DNA of 64,000 nucleotides, from contig NZ_JASXSH010000005.1 in assembly GCF_030315745.1 (NCBI RefSeq), positions 1-64,000 on the forward strand. Reading direction: 5' to 3'. Shown here piece by piece: positions 27,637-36,787 of the stretch. Every line of letters begins with the position of its first letter. Within the stretch, counting starts at the first letter, position 1. This DNA is from Gordonia heveisoli. GTDB taxonomy: Bacteria; Actinomycetota; Actinomycetes; Mycobacteriales; Mycobacteriaceae. The position numbers and the translations under genes are program-made. The notes under the pieces are model-generated. The model was not told the origin of the DNA. It was given only the letters and a program-made list of their open reading frames with translations, and did no database searches.

Positions 27637-27800
27637 GCGGCGGGCCGCGGGGATCCATCAGCGGCGGGCCGCGGGGATCCATCGGCGGCGGGCCGCGGGG
27701 ATCCATCGGCGGCGGGCCGCGGGGATCCATCGGCGGCGGGCCGCGGGGATCCATCGGCGGCGGGCCGCGGGGATCCATCGGCGGCGGGCCGCGGGGATCG
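27637..27800. repeat. 24-bp tandem repeat array (minisatellite) between M23 gene and rpsB
   Basis: Six complete 24-bp units (27637-27780) plus a 20-bp partial unit (27781-27800). Units 2-6 are identical; unit 1 differs only in its last base. Each unit carries GGATCC, CCGCGG and a GCGGC-GG-GCCGC hairpin. All frames stay open through it (for example an 8-residue MDPRGPPP repeat on the minus strand), but no ribosome site or domain supports coding. Near-perfect identity indicates recent expansion. Confidence 0.95.
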
Positions 27801-27814
27801 GCGAATCGGTTTTG

Positions 27815-27840
27815 GTTTACCGGGCCTGACCGGCGTAAAC
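27815..27840. promoter_or_regulatory. Inverted repeat GTTTAC-N14-GTAAAC before rpsB
   Basis: GTTTACCGG at 27815-27823 and the matching CCGGcGTAAAC ending at 27840 form a near-palindrome in a notably AT-richer spot, directly after the 24-bp array. It may be an operator or contain the promoter of rpsB (taaact at 27836 could be a -10). The rpsB leader would be about 200 nt. Confidence 0.4.
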
Positions 27841-28049
27841 TCTTCGGCGCACCTCGTCACCAGGCGGGGTGACTTCGCGCGCCTGCAGTTCCGGTGGCTC
27901 GATCGCGGGTGTTCTCGCAGGTCGTACGGCCGGGACAAGGTCTCACACGAGCGGTCCGAGGATGAAGATCCGAGGTTTCGTACGAGCGTAGGCGCCAGGG
28001 TCGGCGCCACCGGTGTCGACGTCAACTGCACACAAAGGATTGAGAACTC

Positions 28050-28865
28050 ATGGCTGTCGTGACCATGAAGCAGCTGCTGGACAGCGGCGCACACTTCGGG
28101 CATCAGACCCGCCGTTGGAACCCGAAGATGAAGCGATTCATCTTCACCGACCGCAACGGCATCTACATCATCGACTTGCAGCAGACGCTGACCTACATCG
28201 ACAAGGCCTACGAATTCGTCAAGGAGACCGTCGCCCACGGTGGCACGATCCTCTTCGTCGGCACCAAGAAGCAGGCTCAGGAGTCCATCGCGGCCGAGGC
28301 CACCCGTGTCGGCATGCCTTACGTCAACCAGCGCTGGCTGGGTGGCATGCTCACCAACTTCCAGACCGTTCACAAGCGCCTGCAGCGCATGAAGGAACTG
28401 GAAACCATGGAGCAGACCGGTGGCTTCGAGGGACGCACCAAGAAGGAAATCTTGATGCTGACCCGCGAGAAGAACAAGCTGGAGCGCACCCTCGGCGGTA
28501 TCCGCGACATGGCCAAGGTTCCCTCGGCCGTGTGGGTTGTCGACACCAACAAGGAGCACATCGCGGTCGGTGAGGCTCGCAAGCTCAACATTCCGGTCAT
28601 CGCGATCCTCGACACCAACTGCGATCCCGACCTCGTCGACTACCCGATCCCGGGCAACGACGACGCCATCCGCAGCGCCGCACTGCTGACCCGTGTGGTC
28701 GCTTCCGCGGTTGCCGAGGGTGTGCAGGCTCGTGCCGGTGCCGCCGCAGGCGACGCCAAGCCCGAAGCCGGTGCGGGTGAGCCCCTCGCCGAGTGGGAGC
28801 AGGAACTGCTGACCCAGGCCGCGGCTCCGGCCGCCGAGGGCACCGGCGAGACCGCCGCTCAGTAG
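28050..28865 (+). CDS. rpsB: 30S ribosomal protein S2
   Basis: 271 residues. The full S2 fold is present ([43 protein letters not shown] segment, [15 protein letters not shown]). An Ala/Glu-rich C-terminal tail of about 30 residues is added. tsf follows 82 nt later in the standard rpsB-tsf operon. Confidence 0.97.
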   Translation: MAVVTMKQLLDSGAHFGHQTRRWNPKMKRFIFTDRNGIYIIDLQQTLTYIDKAYEFVKETVAHGGTILFVGTKKQAQESIAAEATRVGMPYVNQRWLGGMLTNFQTVHKRLQRMKELETMEQTGGFEGRTKKEILMLTREKNKLERTLGGIRDMAKVPSAVWVVDTNKEHIAVGEARKLNIPVIAILDTNCDPDLVDYPIPGNDDAIRSAALLTRVVASAVAEGVQARAGAAAGDAKPEAGAGEPLAEWEQELLTQAAAPAAEGTGETAAQ

Positions 28866-28947
28866 TCGGTACCGATTTCCCGTCGGGCCGGGACATTCCT
28901 CCCGGCCCGACGACCACCAAATCTCTTCCGAAGGAGGCTCGCCAACG

Positions 28948-29772
28948 ATGGCGAACTACACCGCAGCCGATGTGAAGCGACTTCGCGAGCTCACCGGCTC
29001 TGGAATGCTGGACTGCAAGAACGCGCTGGCCAACAACGACGGTGACTTCGACAAGGCCGTCGAGGAACTGCGCATCAAGGGTGCCAAGGACGTCGGCAAG
29101 CGTGCCGAGCGTTCGACCGCCGAGGGTCTCGTCGTCGCCAAGGACGGCGCTCTCGTCGAGCTGAACTCCGAGACCGACTTCGTCGCCAAGAACGACGAGT
29201 TCCAGGCTCTCGCCGACCAGGTCGTCGCGGCGGCCGTCGCGGCCAAGACCAACGACGTCGACGTTCTCAAGGCCGCTGCCCTGGGCGACGGCACCGTCGA
29301 TGAGGCCATCGCGGCTCTGTCGGCCAAGATCGGTGAGAAGCTCGAACTGCGTCGCGTCGCCTACTACGACGGACCGGTCGCGGTCTACCTGCACAAGCGT
29401 GCTTCGGATCTGCCGCCTGCCGTCGGCGTGCTGGTGTCCTACGCCGGTGAGGGCGACGCCGCAGCCGAGGCTGCTCGTGGCGCTGCCATGCAGGTCGCCG
29501 CGCTCAAGGCGCGCTACGCCACCCGCGAGGAGGTGCCCGCCGACGTCGTCGAGAACGAGCGCCGCATCGCCGAGCAGACCGCCAAGGAAGAGGGCAAGCC
29601 CGAGCAGGCGCTGCCGAAGATCGTCGAGGGACGCGTCAACGGCTTCTATAAGGACGTCGTGCTGCTCGACCAGCCGTCCGTCCAGGATTCGAAGAAGACC
29701 GTCAAGGCTCTTCTCGATGAGGCTGGCGTGACCGTGAACGGATTCGTCCGTTTCGAGGTCGGCCAGGCCTGA
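28948..29772 (+). CDS. tsf: Elongation factor Ts
   Basis: 274 residues. The N-terminal UBA-like domain ([21 protein letters not shown]) is followed by the core with [13 protein letters not shown], which contacts EF-Tu and helps swap GDP for GTP. The ribosome site gaaggagg is strong. A near-perfect terminator follows its stop. Confidence 0.97.
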   Translation: MANYTAADVKRLRELTGSGMLDCKNALANNDGDFDKAVEELRIKGAKDVGKRAERSTAEGLVVAKDGALVELNSETDFVAKNDEFQALADQVVAAAVAAKTNDVDVLKAAALGDGTVDEAIAALSAKIGEKLELRRVAYYDGPVAVYLHKRASDLPPAVGVLVSYAGEGDAAAEAARGAAMQVAALKARYATREEVPADVVENERRIAEQTAKEEGKPEQALPKIVEGRVNGFYKDVVLLDQPSVQDSKKTVKALLDEAGVTVNGFVRFEVGQA

Positions 29773-29807
29773 TCTTCCTCGGAGTCCTTGCGACGCCGAC
29801 CCGTACT

Positions 29808-29843
29808 ACGACCGCCCCGTCTCTTCGGAGATGGGGCGGTCGT
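29808..29843. terminator. Terminator between tsf and the convergent MFS gene
   Basis: A 16-bp stem (ACGACCGCCCCGTCTC with its complement, one G-T pair) closed by a TTCG tetraloop. It is symmetric enough to serve both convergent operons. Confidence 0.85.
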
Positions 29844-29890
29844 CGTCTTCGTGGGTGTGTATACGTATGGGGGACAAAACAACCGATGTG

Positions 29891-31585
29891 TCAGCGGCGC
29901 CCGGCCCGGACGAGCGCGGTGAGCATCGCGATGGCCGCGGTGATTCCGGCCAGGACCCACAGCGTGATCTGAAACGCGCCGAGGAAGGTGCTTGCGGTCA
30001 CCGCTGCGGCGGCCTCCTGTATCGCCGGACGTGCCAGTGTCACCGCGGTGGCCACCGGACCATCGGTTGGCGTCCGGGTGTCGTCGGCCGAGCAACGAGG
30101 GGCCGGCCGTTCGGGATGTGCGGACTGAAGTTGGGCGGTCGCGCAGGAGGCGAAGCGATCGGCCACGATCGGCACGAAGAGCGGCTGCACGCCCGAATCC
30201 GCCAGTGCCATCGTAAGATCGGCCCGCACCGCGGGTACGGCGGTGGTGGTCTGTGTGGCGACCTGGCCGAAGAAGAAGATGGTCACCACGGCCAAACCGA
30301 GGGACGCCCCGATCTGCTGGACTGTCGGGATGGTGCCCGACGCCGATCCGACCGTCTGTTCGGAGGTGTCCGACAGGATCACCGTCTGTAGCGGCGCGAC
30401 GAACAGTCCGGTGCCGATGCCGCCGAGTATCAGTGGCGCGAGAATGGTGGGTACGGAAAGTGTTTCGGTCGCCGGATCGATGACTGCGGCGAGCCAGCAG
30501 AAGGCGACGGCAAGTGTTGCCGCACCTGTGCCCAGCGTGGTGGCCGCGCTGGTCCGGGCGACGATGGCGGGGGAGAGGATCGAGCCGCCCGCGGCGCCCA
30601 CCGCGAACGGTAGGGCGAGCAACCCGGTGTGCAGGGCCGAGTATCCCAGGCCGAACTGGGCCGAGATCGACACCGTGAAGAAGAAGCCTGCGAACACGCT
30701 GAAGAACAGCAGGGACAGCGTGAGCCCGACGCGGAATCGCCGCGATGCGAAAAGGTCCATCCGCAGCAGGGGTGCGCCGCCTCGGCGCATCAGCGCGCGC
30801 TCGTGTCCGACGAAGGCGGCCAGTAGGACCACGGCGACCGCCATCATCAGCCACAGTCGGGCAGGCCATTCCTGCTCGCGGCCGACGGCCAGCGGATACA
30901 GCAGGCCGAACAGGCCCGCCCCGGACAGCAGCATACCGACGATGTCGGGCGGCACCGGGTCGGGATCACGGGCGGTGGGTAGTCGTCGGCGGGCCAGCAC
31001 ACAGGCGACGACGGCGAGTGGGACGTTCACGAAGAAGATTGTCCGCCAGCCCCATCCGAAGAGGTCGGCGTCGACGAGCAGGCCGCCGATCACCGGACCG
31101 AGGATGGCGGCGAGTCCGGCGACCGCACCGTAGACACCGAAGACGAGCCCGTGCAGATCCTTGCCGAAAAGTGCGGCGATCAGCGCCAGGGTCTGCGCCG
31201 ACATCAGCGCCGCACTGATGCCCTGCGCGCCGCGGAAGACGATGAGTGCCAGCGGATCGGTGGCGAGACCGCACAGCACCGACGTCACGGTGAAGGCGAC
31301 CATCGCCGTGATGAACATCCGGCGGCGTCCCCATCGTCCGCCCAGCGTCGCCGCGGTCAGCAGGGTGCAGGCGAAGGCCAGTGTGTACACCGTGAGCACC
31401 AGCAGTTGTTCCGAGGTCGATGCACCGAGGTCGGCGGTGAGATCGGGCAGCGCGATATTCACGATGGTGGTGTCGAGCATCTGCATGAACACGCCAAGCA
31501 GGCAGCCGGCGAGCGCCAGCCATGACTCCCGCCGAACCGGTTGCCGGACAGCCCGATCCCGACCGGTGGCCGGGCCCGCGGTCAC
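29891..31585 (-). CDS. DHA2 family MFS transporter
   Basis: 564 residues with about 14 membrane helices, the drug:H+ antiporter-2 (EmrB/QacA) type: helix 1 with QMLDTTIVNIALPDL, the loop GGRWGRRRMF, and GPVIGGLL. It uses the proton gradient to export amphipathic compounds. Its GTG start overlaps the stop of the PapA-type acyltransferase gene (GTGA), so both come from one transcript. Export of the acylated product of that enzyme is therefore an attractive but unproven role. Confidence 0.88.
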   Translation of the reverse strand: MTAGPATGRDRAVRQPVRRESWLALAGCLLGVFMQMLDTTIVNIALPDLTADLGASTSEQLLVLTVYTLAFACTLLTAATLGGRWGRRRMFITAMVAFTVTSVLCGLATDPLALIVFRGAQGISAALMSAQTLALIAALFGKDLHGLVFGVYGAVAGLAAILGPVIGGLLVDADLFGWGWRTIFFVNVPLAVVACVLARRRLPTARDPDPVPPDIVGMLLSGAGLFGLLYPLAVGREQEWPARLWLMMAVAVVLLAAFVGHERALMRRGGAPLLRMDLFASRRFRVGLTLSLLFFSVFAGFFFTVSISAQFGLGYSALHTGLLALPFAVGAAGGSILSPAIVARTSAATTLGTGAATLAVAFCWLAAVIDPATETLSVPTILAPLILGGIGTGLFVAPLQTVILSDTSEQTVGSASGTIPTVQQIGASLGLAVVTIFFFGQVATQTTTAVPAVRADLTMALADSGVQPLFVPIVADRFASCATAQLQSAHPERPAPRCSADDTRTPTDGPVATAVTLARPAIQEAAAAVTASTFLGAFQITLWVLAGITAAIAMLTALVRAGRR

Positions 31586-33003
31586 GAGGTGAGGGCAGGG
31601 AGTGCGGGCTGATAGTCACCCTGGTTGGCGACCGTGGTGACCACCTCGACGAAGCGTTCGACGTAGCGTCGGACCGAGTCGGCGGCGGTCTCGGTCTCCG
31701 GGTACAGGAAGGTGATGGTGGTGGATTCCGCGAATCGGTTGACCCACATGTACACCTCTTCGCTGCTACCGCGGTTGCCGAACAGGCAGCCGTTCGCGGT
31801 CTCGAAGATCTCCACACCCGGCAGTTTCCGCACGTCGATGTAGGAGACCATCGGTACGGTCCATCCCGGTCGTACCCTGATGCCGTCCTCCGGCCGCACC
31901 AGTTCGAGGACCCGGTGGAAGGAGACGTCGGTGAGTTCTTTGCCCTCGGCGTAGCTGCGGGCGGCTTCGGGGGCAAGGGTGGCGAAGGAGGTGTGCTCTC
32001 CGACCCGCAGCGGCACCGGAATCAGGCTGGTGAACCAGCCGACCGAGTTCCGTTCGTCTTCGGTGGCCCGGGTGCTCTTCGGGGTCATTCCGAAATAGGT
32101 TGCCTCCCCGGTGAATTCGGCATATAGCAACCCAGCGGTGGCCATGATGCCGGAGATGACGTTCGCCCCGAGGCTGCGGCACACATCCTCGAAACGCTGT
32201 GCGGTCGACTCGTCGAAGACGGTGGTCGTCAGATGCGCGCTACGGGTGTAGCCCTCCTCGTCGGTGTCGAGGGGGAGGGGGAAGTGCGGCAGTTCGCCGT
32301 CGTTCGCCGATACGAGGTCGATCCAGCGCTGGACGTGCGCCGATTCCCGGGTCAGTTCACGGGAGATGGCCCGTTCGCGCGCACAGTAGTCGACGTAGCT
32401 GCCGGCGGCCGGGAGTTCGGCCCCGGTGCCGAAGGCGGCATTGACGTACAGGGTCATCAGTTCCATGCAGGTCAGCGCCTGCGAGATGCCGTCGGTGTTG
32501 AGGTGGTCGACGGCGGCGTACAGCGTGAAGCCGCCCTCCCATTCGATGGTGCCGAAGGTGAAGCAGTCCCAGCTGAACGGTCCCGGCGTCTCGTCTTGGA
32601 CAAGTATCCGGATCTCGGTCGGGCTGAGTAGTCCGTGCTCGGCGGGGATCATGTCGACGATCTCCGGGTCGATGAGGTGGCGATCGATCGTGCCGTCGTC
32701 GGCTATCGAGAACCAGGAGCGGAAGCTGTCGTGGCGCCGGACGAACTCGTTGACCGCGGTGGTCATCGCGGCCGCATTGAGGGGGGTCTGGAAGTCGAAG
32801 GCCATCAGGCACAGCCGGGCGAACCGGAAGCCTGCGGACTCGTTTCGCCAGGCGGCCCGGAGGTATTCCTCCTGCTGATGGGAAGCCGGAACGGGATGTG
32901 CCACAGCAGTTTCGGCAGACGTCACCGACGCTAGCGAGGCCACCCAGCTGGTCAACTGTCCCGGACGGGGGTTCCACTCTTCGATTAGTCCGAAATTCAA
33001 CAT
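31582..33003 (-). CDS. PapA-type acyltransferase (condensation domain)
   Basis: 473 residues. AVDHLNTDGIS gives the HxxxDG catalytic motif of condensation-fold acyltransferases; GWFTSLIPVPL is a typical later motif. The N-terminus (EEWNPRPGQLTSW) resembles mycobacterial PapA proteins, which acylate trehalose-based or other envelope glycolipids using acyl-CoA or acyl-carrier substrates. No carrier protein or polyketide synthase is nearby. The ATG has no ribosome site, so the start is set by homology. It is co-transcribed with an MFS exporter and divergent from a mycolyltransferase-like gene. Confidence 0.8.
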   Translation of the reverse strand: MLNFGLIEEWNPRPGQLTSWVASLASVTSAETAVAHPVPASHQQEEYLRAAWRNESAGFRFARLCLMAFDFQTPLNAAAMTTAVNEFVRRHDSFRSWFSIADDGTIDRHLIDPEIVDMIPAEHGLLSPTEIRILVQDETPGPFSWDCFTFGTIEWEGGFTLYAAVDHLNTDGISQALTCMELMTLYVNAAFGTGAELPAAGSYVDYCARERAISRELTRESAHVQRWIDLVSANDGELPHFPLPLDTDEEGYTRSAHLTTTVFDESTAQRFEDVCRSLGANVISGIMATAGLLYAEFTGEATYFGMTPKSTRATEDERNSVGWFTSLIPVPLRVGEHTSFATLAPEAARSYAEGKELTDVSFHRVLELVRPEDGIRVRPGWTVPMVSYIDVRKLPGVEIFETANGCLFGNRGSSEEVYMWVNRFAESTTITFLYPETETAADSVRRYVERFVEVVTTVANQGDYQPALPALTS

Positions 33004-33312
33004 TTGGGGGGGTACCTCGATTCACTCTGGGGGAGTTGAGATTCGGGACACGCCGTAATACGACTGTGACCTGTCCTCCCAATGGGGAGGCACGCTACAC
33101 CCACCGCACCGTTTGTCGCCAGTACAACCCAGAAACTCGGTGAGACGTGAAACCGATTGCGTATCACCAGGTTTTGTGGGTCGAGAGACCCAGTTTCCTG
33201 GACATCTGACCCACGTGGACAACGCCGGATTTGTCGGGCAGACTGCCGGGCATCGACGGCGCGTGAGCCTCGTCGGGGCGTCGTCGGGGCACAACTGGGA
33301 GAAAACGTATTG
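33004..33312. promoter_or_regulatory. Divergent promoter region with several inverted repeats
   Basis: This 309-bp gap between the papA-like and esterase genes holds CCTCCC-N4-GGGAGG (33075-33090), GTGGGTC-N4-GACCCA (33176-33192) and another GACCCAC (33208-33214) next to CCACGTGG. No coding frame looks real. The repeated GGGTC/GACCC arms suggest a regulator with two sites. Confidence 0.4.
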
Positions 33313-34341
33313 ATGAACCAGCATGCCGACCGCGGAGTCTCCTCGAGAGCCGGGCTTCGGGGATGTGTGGCCTGGTCGTTCGCCGTCGCGATGGTGGTGG
33401 CGGTGTTGGGCCTGCCTGCGCAGGCGTCGGCGGTCCCTGGTGCGCGGATCGTCGCCGAACATGTGCAGCGCGGCGGTGAGATCGACCTGACGGTCCGGTC
33501 GGTGTCCATGCGCACCGCAATGTCGGTAAAGGTGTTGCCCGCCAAGGGTTTTAGTCCAGCTCCGACGCTCTACCTGCTCAATGGTGCGGCCGGTGGCGAG
33601 GGCGGCAGCAGTTGGTTCGACCGCACCGATATCCGGTCCTACTTCGCCGACCGGCATGTCAACGTCGTCGTACCGATGGGCGGGGCGGCCAGCTACTTCA
33701 CCGACTGGCAGCGTGAAGATCCCACCCTCGGCGTGCAGAAGTGGTCGACCTTTCTGACCAAGGAACTTCCCGCGGCGATCGACCGACGCTTCAATGGCAA
33801 CGGCCGCAATGCAATTGCCGGAATCTCGATGGCCGGCACCTCGGTGTTCCAACTGTCGCTGCACGCGCCGAAGCTCTATCAGGCGATCGGATCCTTCAGT
33901 GGATGCGCCCAGACCAGCGATGCGCTCGGGCAACTGGTGGTGCGGATGGTCGTCGAAGGCCGTGGCGGCGCAAACACGCTGAACATGTGGGGGCCACCGA
34001 GCGATCCCGCCTGGCGCGCCAACGACCCGTACGTGCATGTCGAGGCGTTCCGCGGCAAGTCGATCTACGTCTCCAACGGCTCCGGTGCACCCGGCCGCTA
34101 TGACACCCTGCAGGGCCCAGGCATCGACGGGAACGGAACCAAGCTGTTCGACCAGATCGCGGTCGGTGCGGTGATCGAGACGGCAACCGCCGAATGCACG
34201 CGCAATCTGCAACGACGGATGCAGGCTGCCGGGGTTCCGGCGACCTTCCATCTCTATCCGGGCGGCACCCATGCGTGGCCGTACTGGCAGGACGAACTCC
34301 ACCGGGCGTGGCCGCAGTTCGCATCGGCGCTGGGCGCATGA
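33313..34341 (+). CDS. Antigen-85-like esterase / mycolyltransferase
   Basis: 342 residues. Signal peptide ending at QASA; alpha/beta-hydrolase with the nucleophile Ser in GISMAGTS and the likely catalytic His in GGTHAWPYW. FTDWQRED and the KWSTFLTKELPAAID segment match the Ag85 family, which moves mycolic acids onto trehalose or arabinogalactan outside the membrane. ATG 33313 was chosen because it directly starts the signal peptide. The gene overlaps gpgS by 4 nt. The acyl acceptor is unknown. Confidence 0.82.
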   Translation: MNQHADRGVSSRAGLRGCVAWSFAVAMVVAVLGLPAQASAVPGARIVAEHVQRGGEIDLTVRSVSMRTAMSVKVLPAKGFSPAPTLYLLNGAAGGEGGSSWFDRTDIRSYFADRHVNVVVPMGGAASYFTDWQREDPTLGVQKWSTFLTKELPAAIDRRFNGNGRNAIAGISMAGTSVFQLSLHAPKLYQAIGSFSGCAQTSDALGQLVVRMVVEGRGGANTLNMWGPPSDPAWRANDPYVHVEAFRGKSIYVSNGSGAPGRYDTLQGPGIDGNGTKLFDQIAVGAVIETATAECTRNLQRRMQAAGVPATFHLYPGGTHAWPYWQDELHRAWPQFASALGA

Positions 34342-35354
34342 GCCGGCGCGTCGAGTCGTCGCCCAACGGAGGGCCGACGCGTCGCCCGGTGCCCGATTCC
34401 ACGGTGTCGTCGTCGGGAGGGTCGGCGACCTGGCTGGAGTCCAACACCTGGGAACGATCCCAGCCGGTGCTGGCCGATCTGGTCGCCCGCAAGAACGGGC
34501 GGACCATCTCCGTGGTACTGCCCGCGCTCGACGAAGAGGCGACCGTCGCGGCGGTCATCGCCTCGGTGCGTCCTCTGGTCGGCTCCCTCGTCGACGAGAT
34601 CGTCGTCGTCGACTCCGGTTCCACCGATGCGACCATCGCGCGTGCCGCGGCGGCCGGGGCCCGCGTGGAGACCCGCGAGTCCGCGCTGCCCGGGGTGCCG
34701 GTGACCTCGGGCAAGGGGGAAGTGTTGTGGCGTTCCCTGTCGGCGACGACCGGTGACATCGTCGTCTTCCTGGACAGCGACCTCATCGACCCCGATCCGC
34801 TCTACGTCCCGCGACTGGTCGAGCCGTTGCTCACCGTCGACGACCTGCATCTGGTCAAAGGGTTCTACCGGCGGCCGATGCTCGGATCCGAAGGTGTGGA
34901 CCCCGCCGGTGGTGGACGGGTCACCGAACTGCTGGTGCGCCCGCTGATCGCGGCGCTGCGCCCGGAGTTGGGCGGGGTGATCCAGCCCCTCGGCGGTGAA
35001 TACGCCGGCACGCGCGAACTGCTCACCGCCATCCCGTTCGCGCCCGGATACGGCGTGGAGATCGGCATCCTGCTCGACACCCTGACCCACTATGGGATCG
35101 ACGCGATCGGCCAGGTCAACCTCGGGGTGCGAATCCACCGCAATCGGCCGTTGACCGAACTCGGCCCGATGGGGCGACAGATCGTCTCGACGCTCCTCGG
35201 TCGGCTCGGCATCGAGGATTCCGGCGCACCGTTGACCCAGTTCCAGCTCGACGACGACGGGTTCACCGTCGCGCGCAGCTATCCGGTCACCGATGACCGG
35301 CCGCCGATGCGTTCGGTGGTGGGGGAGTTGCTCGCCGGAGGTATCGGTCACTGA
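34338..35354 (+). CDS. gpgS: Glucosyl-3-phosphoglycerate synthase
   Basis: 338 residues, GT81 glycosyltransferase fold. Motifs: [23 protein letters not shown], the metal-binding [14 protein letters not shown] and the C-terminal [11 protein letters not shown] and [12 protein letters not shown]. It joins glucose from NDP-glucose to 3-phosphoglycerate, the first step to methylglucose lipopolysaccharides that regulate fatty-acid synthesis. The first 45 residues are Ser/Pro-rich. In M. tuberculosis the gene (Rv1208) lies elsewhere; coupling here to a mycolyltransferase-like gene is unusual. Confidence 0.93.
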   Translation: MSRRVESSPNGGPTRRPVPDSTVSSSGGSATWLESNTWERSQPVLADLVARKNGRTISVVLPALDEEATVAAVIASVRPLVGSLVDEIVVVDSGSTDATIARAAAAGARVETRESALPGVPVTSGKGEVLWRSLSATTGDIVVFLDSDLIDPDPLYVPRLVEPLLTVDDLHLVKGFYRRPMLGSEGVDPAGGGRVTELLVRPLIAALRPELGGVIQPLGGEYAGTRELLTAIPFAPGYGVEIGILLDTLTHYGIDAIGQVNLGVRIHRNRPLTELGPMGRQIVSTLLGRLGIEDSGAPLTQFQLDDDGFTVARSYPVTDDRPPMRSVVGELLAGGIGH

Positions 35355-35428
35355 GCTTCGACACGCGTCACCGGACGGTACGAGGGAGGACGTACGATAG
35401 TTCACCGAACCGACGAGTGAGGAAGTTG

Positions 35429-36169
35429 ATGAGCGAAGTGTCCGACCAGAATCAGTCCGAGCGTCATGGATTCCAGCGGGTACTGCTCAAGCTCGGTGGT
35501 GAGATGTTCGGTGGCGGCGAGGTCGGCCTCGATCCCGACGTCGTCGGTACGGTCGCCGACCAGATCGCCGACGTCGTCGCCTCGGGTGTGCAGGTTGCCG
35601 TAGTCATCGGCGGTGGAAACTTCTTCCGCGGCGCCGAACTCCAACAGCGCGGTCTCGACCGGGCCCGGTCGGACTACATGGGCATGCTGGGTACCGTGAT
35701 GAACTGCCTCGCCCTACAGGACTTCCTGGAGAAGCGTGGGGTCACCACCCGCGTGCAGACCGCCATCACGATGGGACAGGTCGCCGAGCCCTATCTGCCG
35801 CTGCGTGCTCAGCGACATCTGGAGAAGGGGCGTGTGGTCATCTTCGGTGCCGGTATGGGCATGCCGTACTTCTCCACCGACACCACCGCCGCGCAGCGCG
35901 CACTGGAGATCAAGGCTGAGGTCGTATTGATGGCCAAAGCTGTCGACGGGGTCTACAGCGACGACCCCCGGACCAACCCCGACGCCACTCTGTACCGCGA
36001 GATCACCCACCGTGAGGCGCTGGACAAGCAACTGAAGGTGGCCGACGCGACCGCCTTCAGTCTCTGTATGGACAACAAGATGCCGATGCTGGTGTTCAAT
36101 TTGCTCGAGCAGGGCAACATCGCGCGTGCCGTCGCCGGCGAGCCGATCGGCACCCTGGTGCGGTCCTGA
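35429..36169 (+). CDS. pyrH: Uridylate kinase (UMP kinase)
   Basis: About 246 residues from ATG 35429, which has gaggaag just upstream; GTG 35417 is an alternative. Amino-acid-kinase fold: [23 protein letters not shown] and [18 protein letters not shown]. It makes UDP from UMP, is hexameric and activated by GTP. frr follows 60 nt later and cdsA overlaps frr: the standard pyrH-frr-cdsA order. Confidence 0.96.
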   Translation: MSEVSDQNQSERHGFQRVLLKLGGEMFGGGEVGLDPDVVGTVADQIADVVASGVQVAVVIGGGNFFRGAELQQRGLDRARSDYMGMLGTVMNCLALQDFLEKRGVTTRVQTAITMGQVAEPYLPLRAQRHLEKGRVVIFGAGMGMPYFSTDTTAAQRALEIKAEVVLMAKAVDGVYSDDPRTNPDATLYREITHREALDKQLKVADATAFSLCMDNKMPMLVFNLLEQGNIARAVAGEPIGTLVRS

Positions 36170-36229
36170 CCGCCCAGCACAGTCAGACCACTACCGAGCC
36201 GACCCACTGACCGTAGAAACGGGGACCAG

Positions 36230-36787
36230 ATGATTGACGACGCGTTGTTGGACGCCGAGGAGAAGATGGAAAAGGCGGTGAACGTCGCCAAGGAGGACAT
36301 GGGTTCCATCCGGACCGGTCGCGCCAATCCGGCGATGTTCAACAAGGTCAGCATCGAGTACTACGGTGCGCTCACGCCGATCACGCAGGTCTCCAGCATC
36401 ACCACCCCCGAGCCACGGCTGGTCGTCATCAAGCCCTACGAGGCGTCGAGCCTGCGGGATATCGAGACCGCGATCCGCAACTCGGATCTCGGCGTGAACC
36501 CGACCAACGACGGCAACATCATCCGGGTGTCGATCCCGCAACTGACCGAGGATCGTCGTCGTGACCTGGTCAAGCAGGCCAAGGGCAAGGGTGAGGACGC
36601 CAAGGTCGCCATCCGCAACGTGCGCCGCAAGGCCGCTGACGAACTCAAGCGGATCCAGAAGGACGGCGAGGCCGGTGAGGACGACGTGGTGCGCGCCGAG
36701 AAGGAACTCGACAAGACCACCGCGGGGTATGTGCAGCAGGTCGATGAACTGGTGAAGCACAAAGAATCCGAATTGCTCGAGGTGTGA
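36230..36787 (+). CDS. frr: Ribosome recycling factor
   Basis: 185 residues, the exact family length. [22 protein letters not shown] starts the three-helix bundle and INPTNDG-like [21 protein letters not shown] the hinge. With EF-G it splits the post-termination ribosome. Its stop overlaps the cdsA start. Confidence 0.97.
   Translation: MIDDALLDAEEKMEKAVNVAKEDMGSIRTGRANPAMFNKVSIEYYGALTPITQVSSITTPEPRLVVIKPYEASSLRDIETAIRNSDLGVNPTNDGNIIRVSIPQLTEDRRRDLVKQAKGKGEDAKVAIRNVRRKAADELKRIQKDGEAGEDDVVRAEKELDKTTAGYVQQVDELVKHKESELLEV

Noticed and set aside
27637..27800. CRISPR array
   Set aside because: The units are directly adjacent with no unique spacers, and no cas gene is present.
27607..28062. Coding frames through the 24-bp array (AAGRGDPS or MDPRGPPP repeats)
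   Set aside because: All frames stay open only because the unit is a multiple of three and lacks stops. No ribosome site, and the flanks show no coding character.
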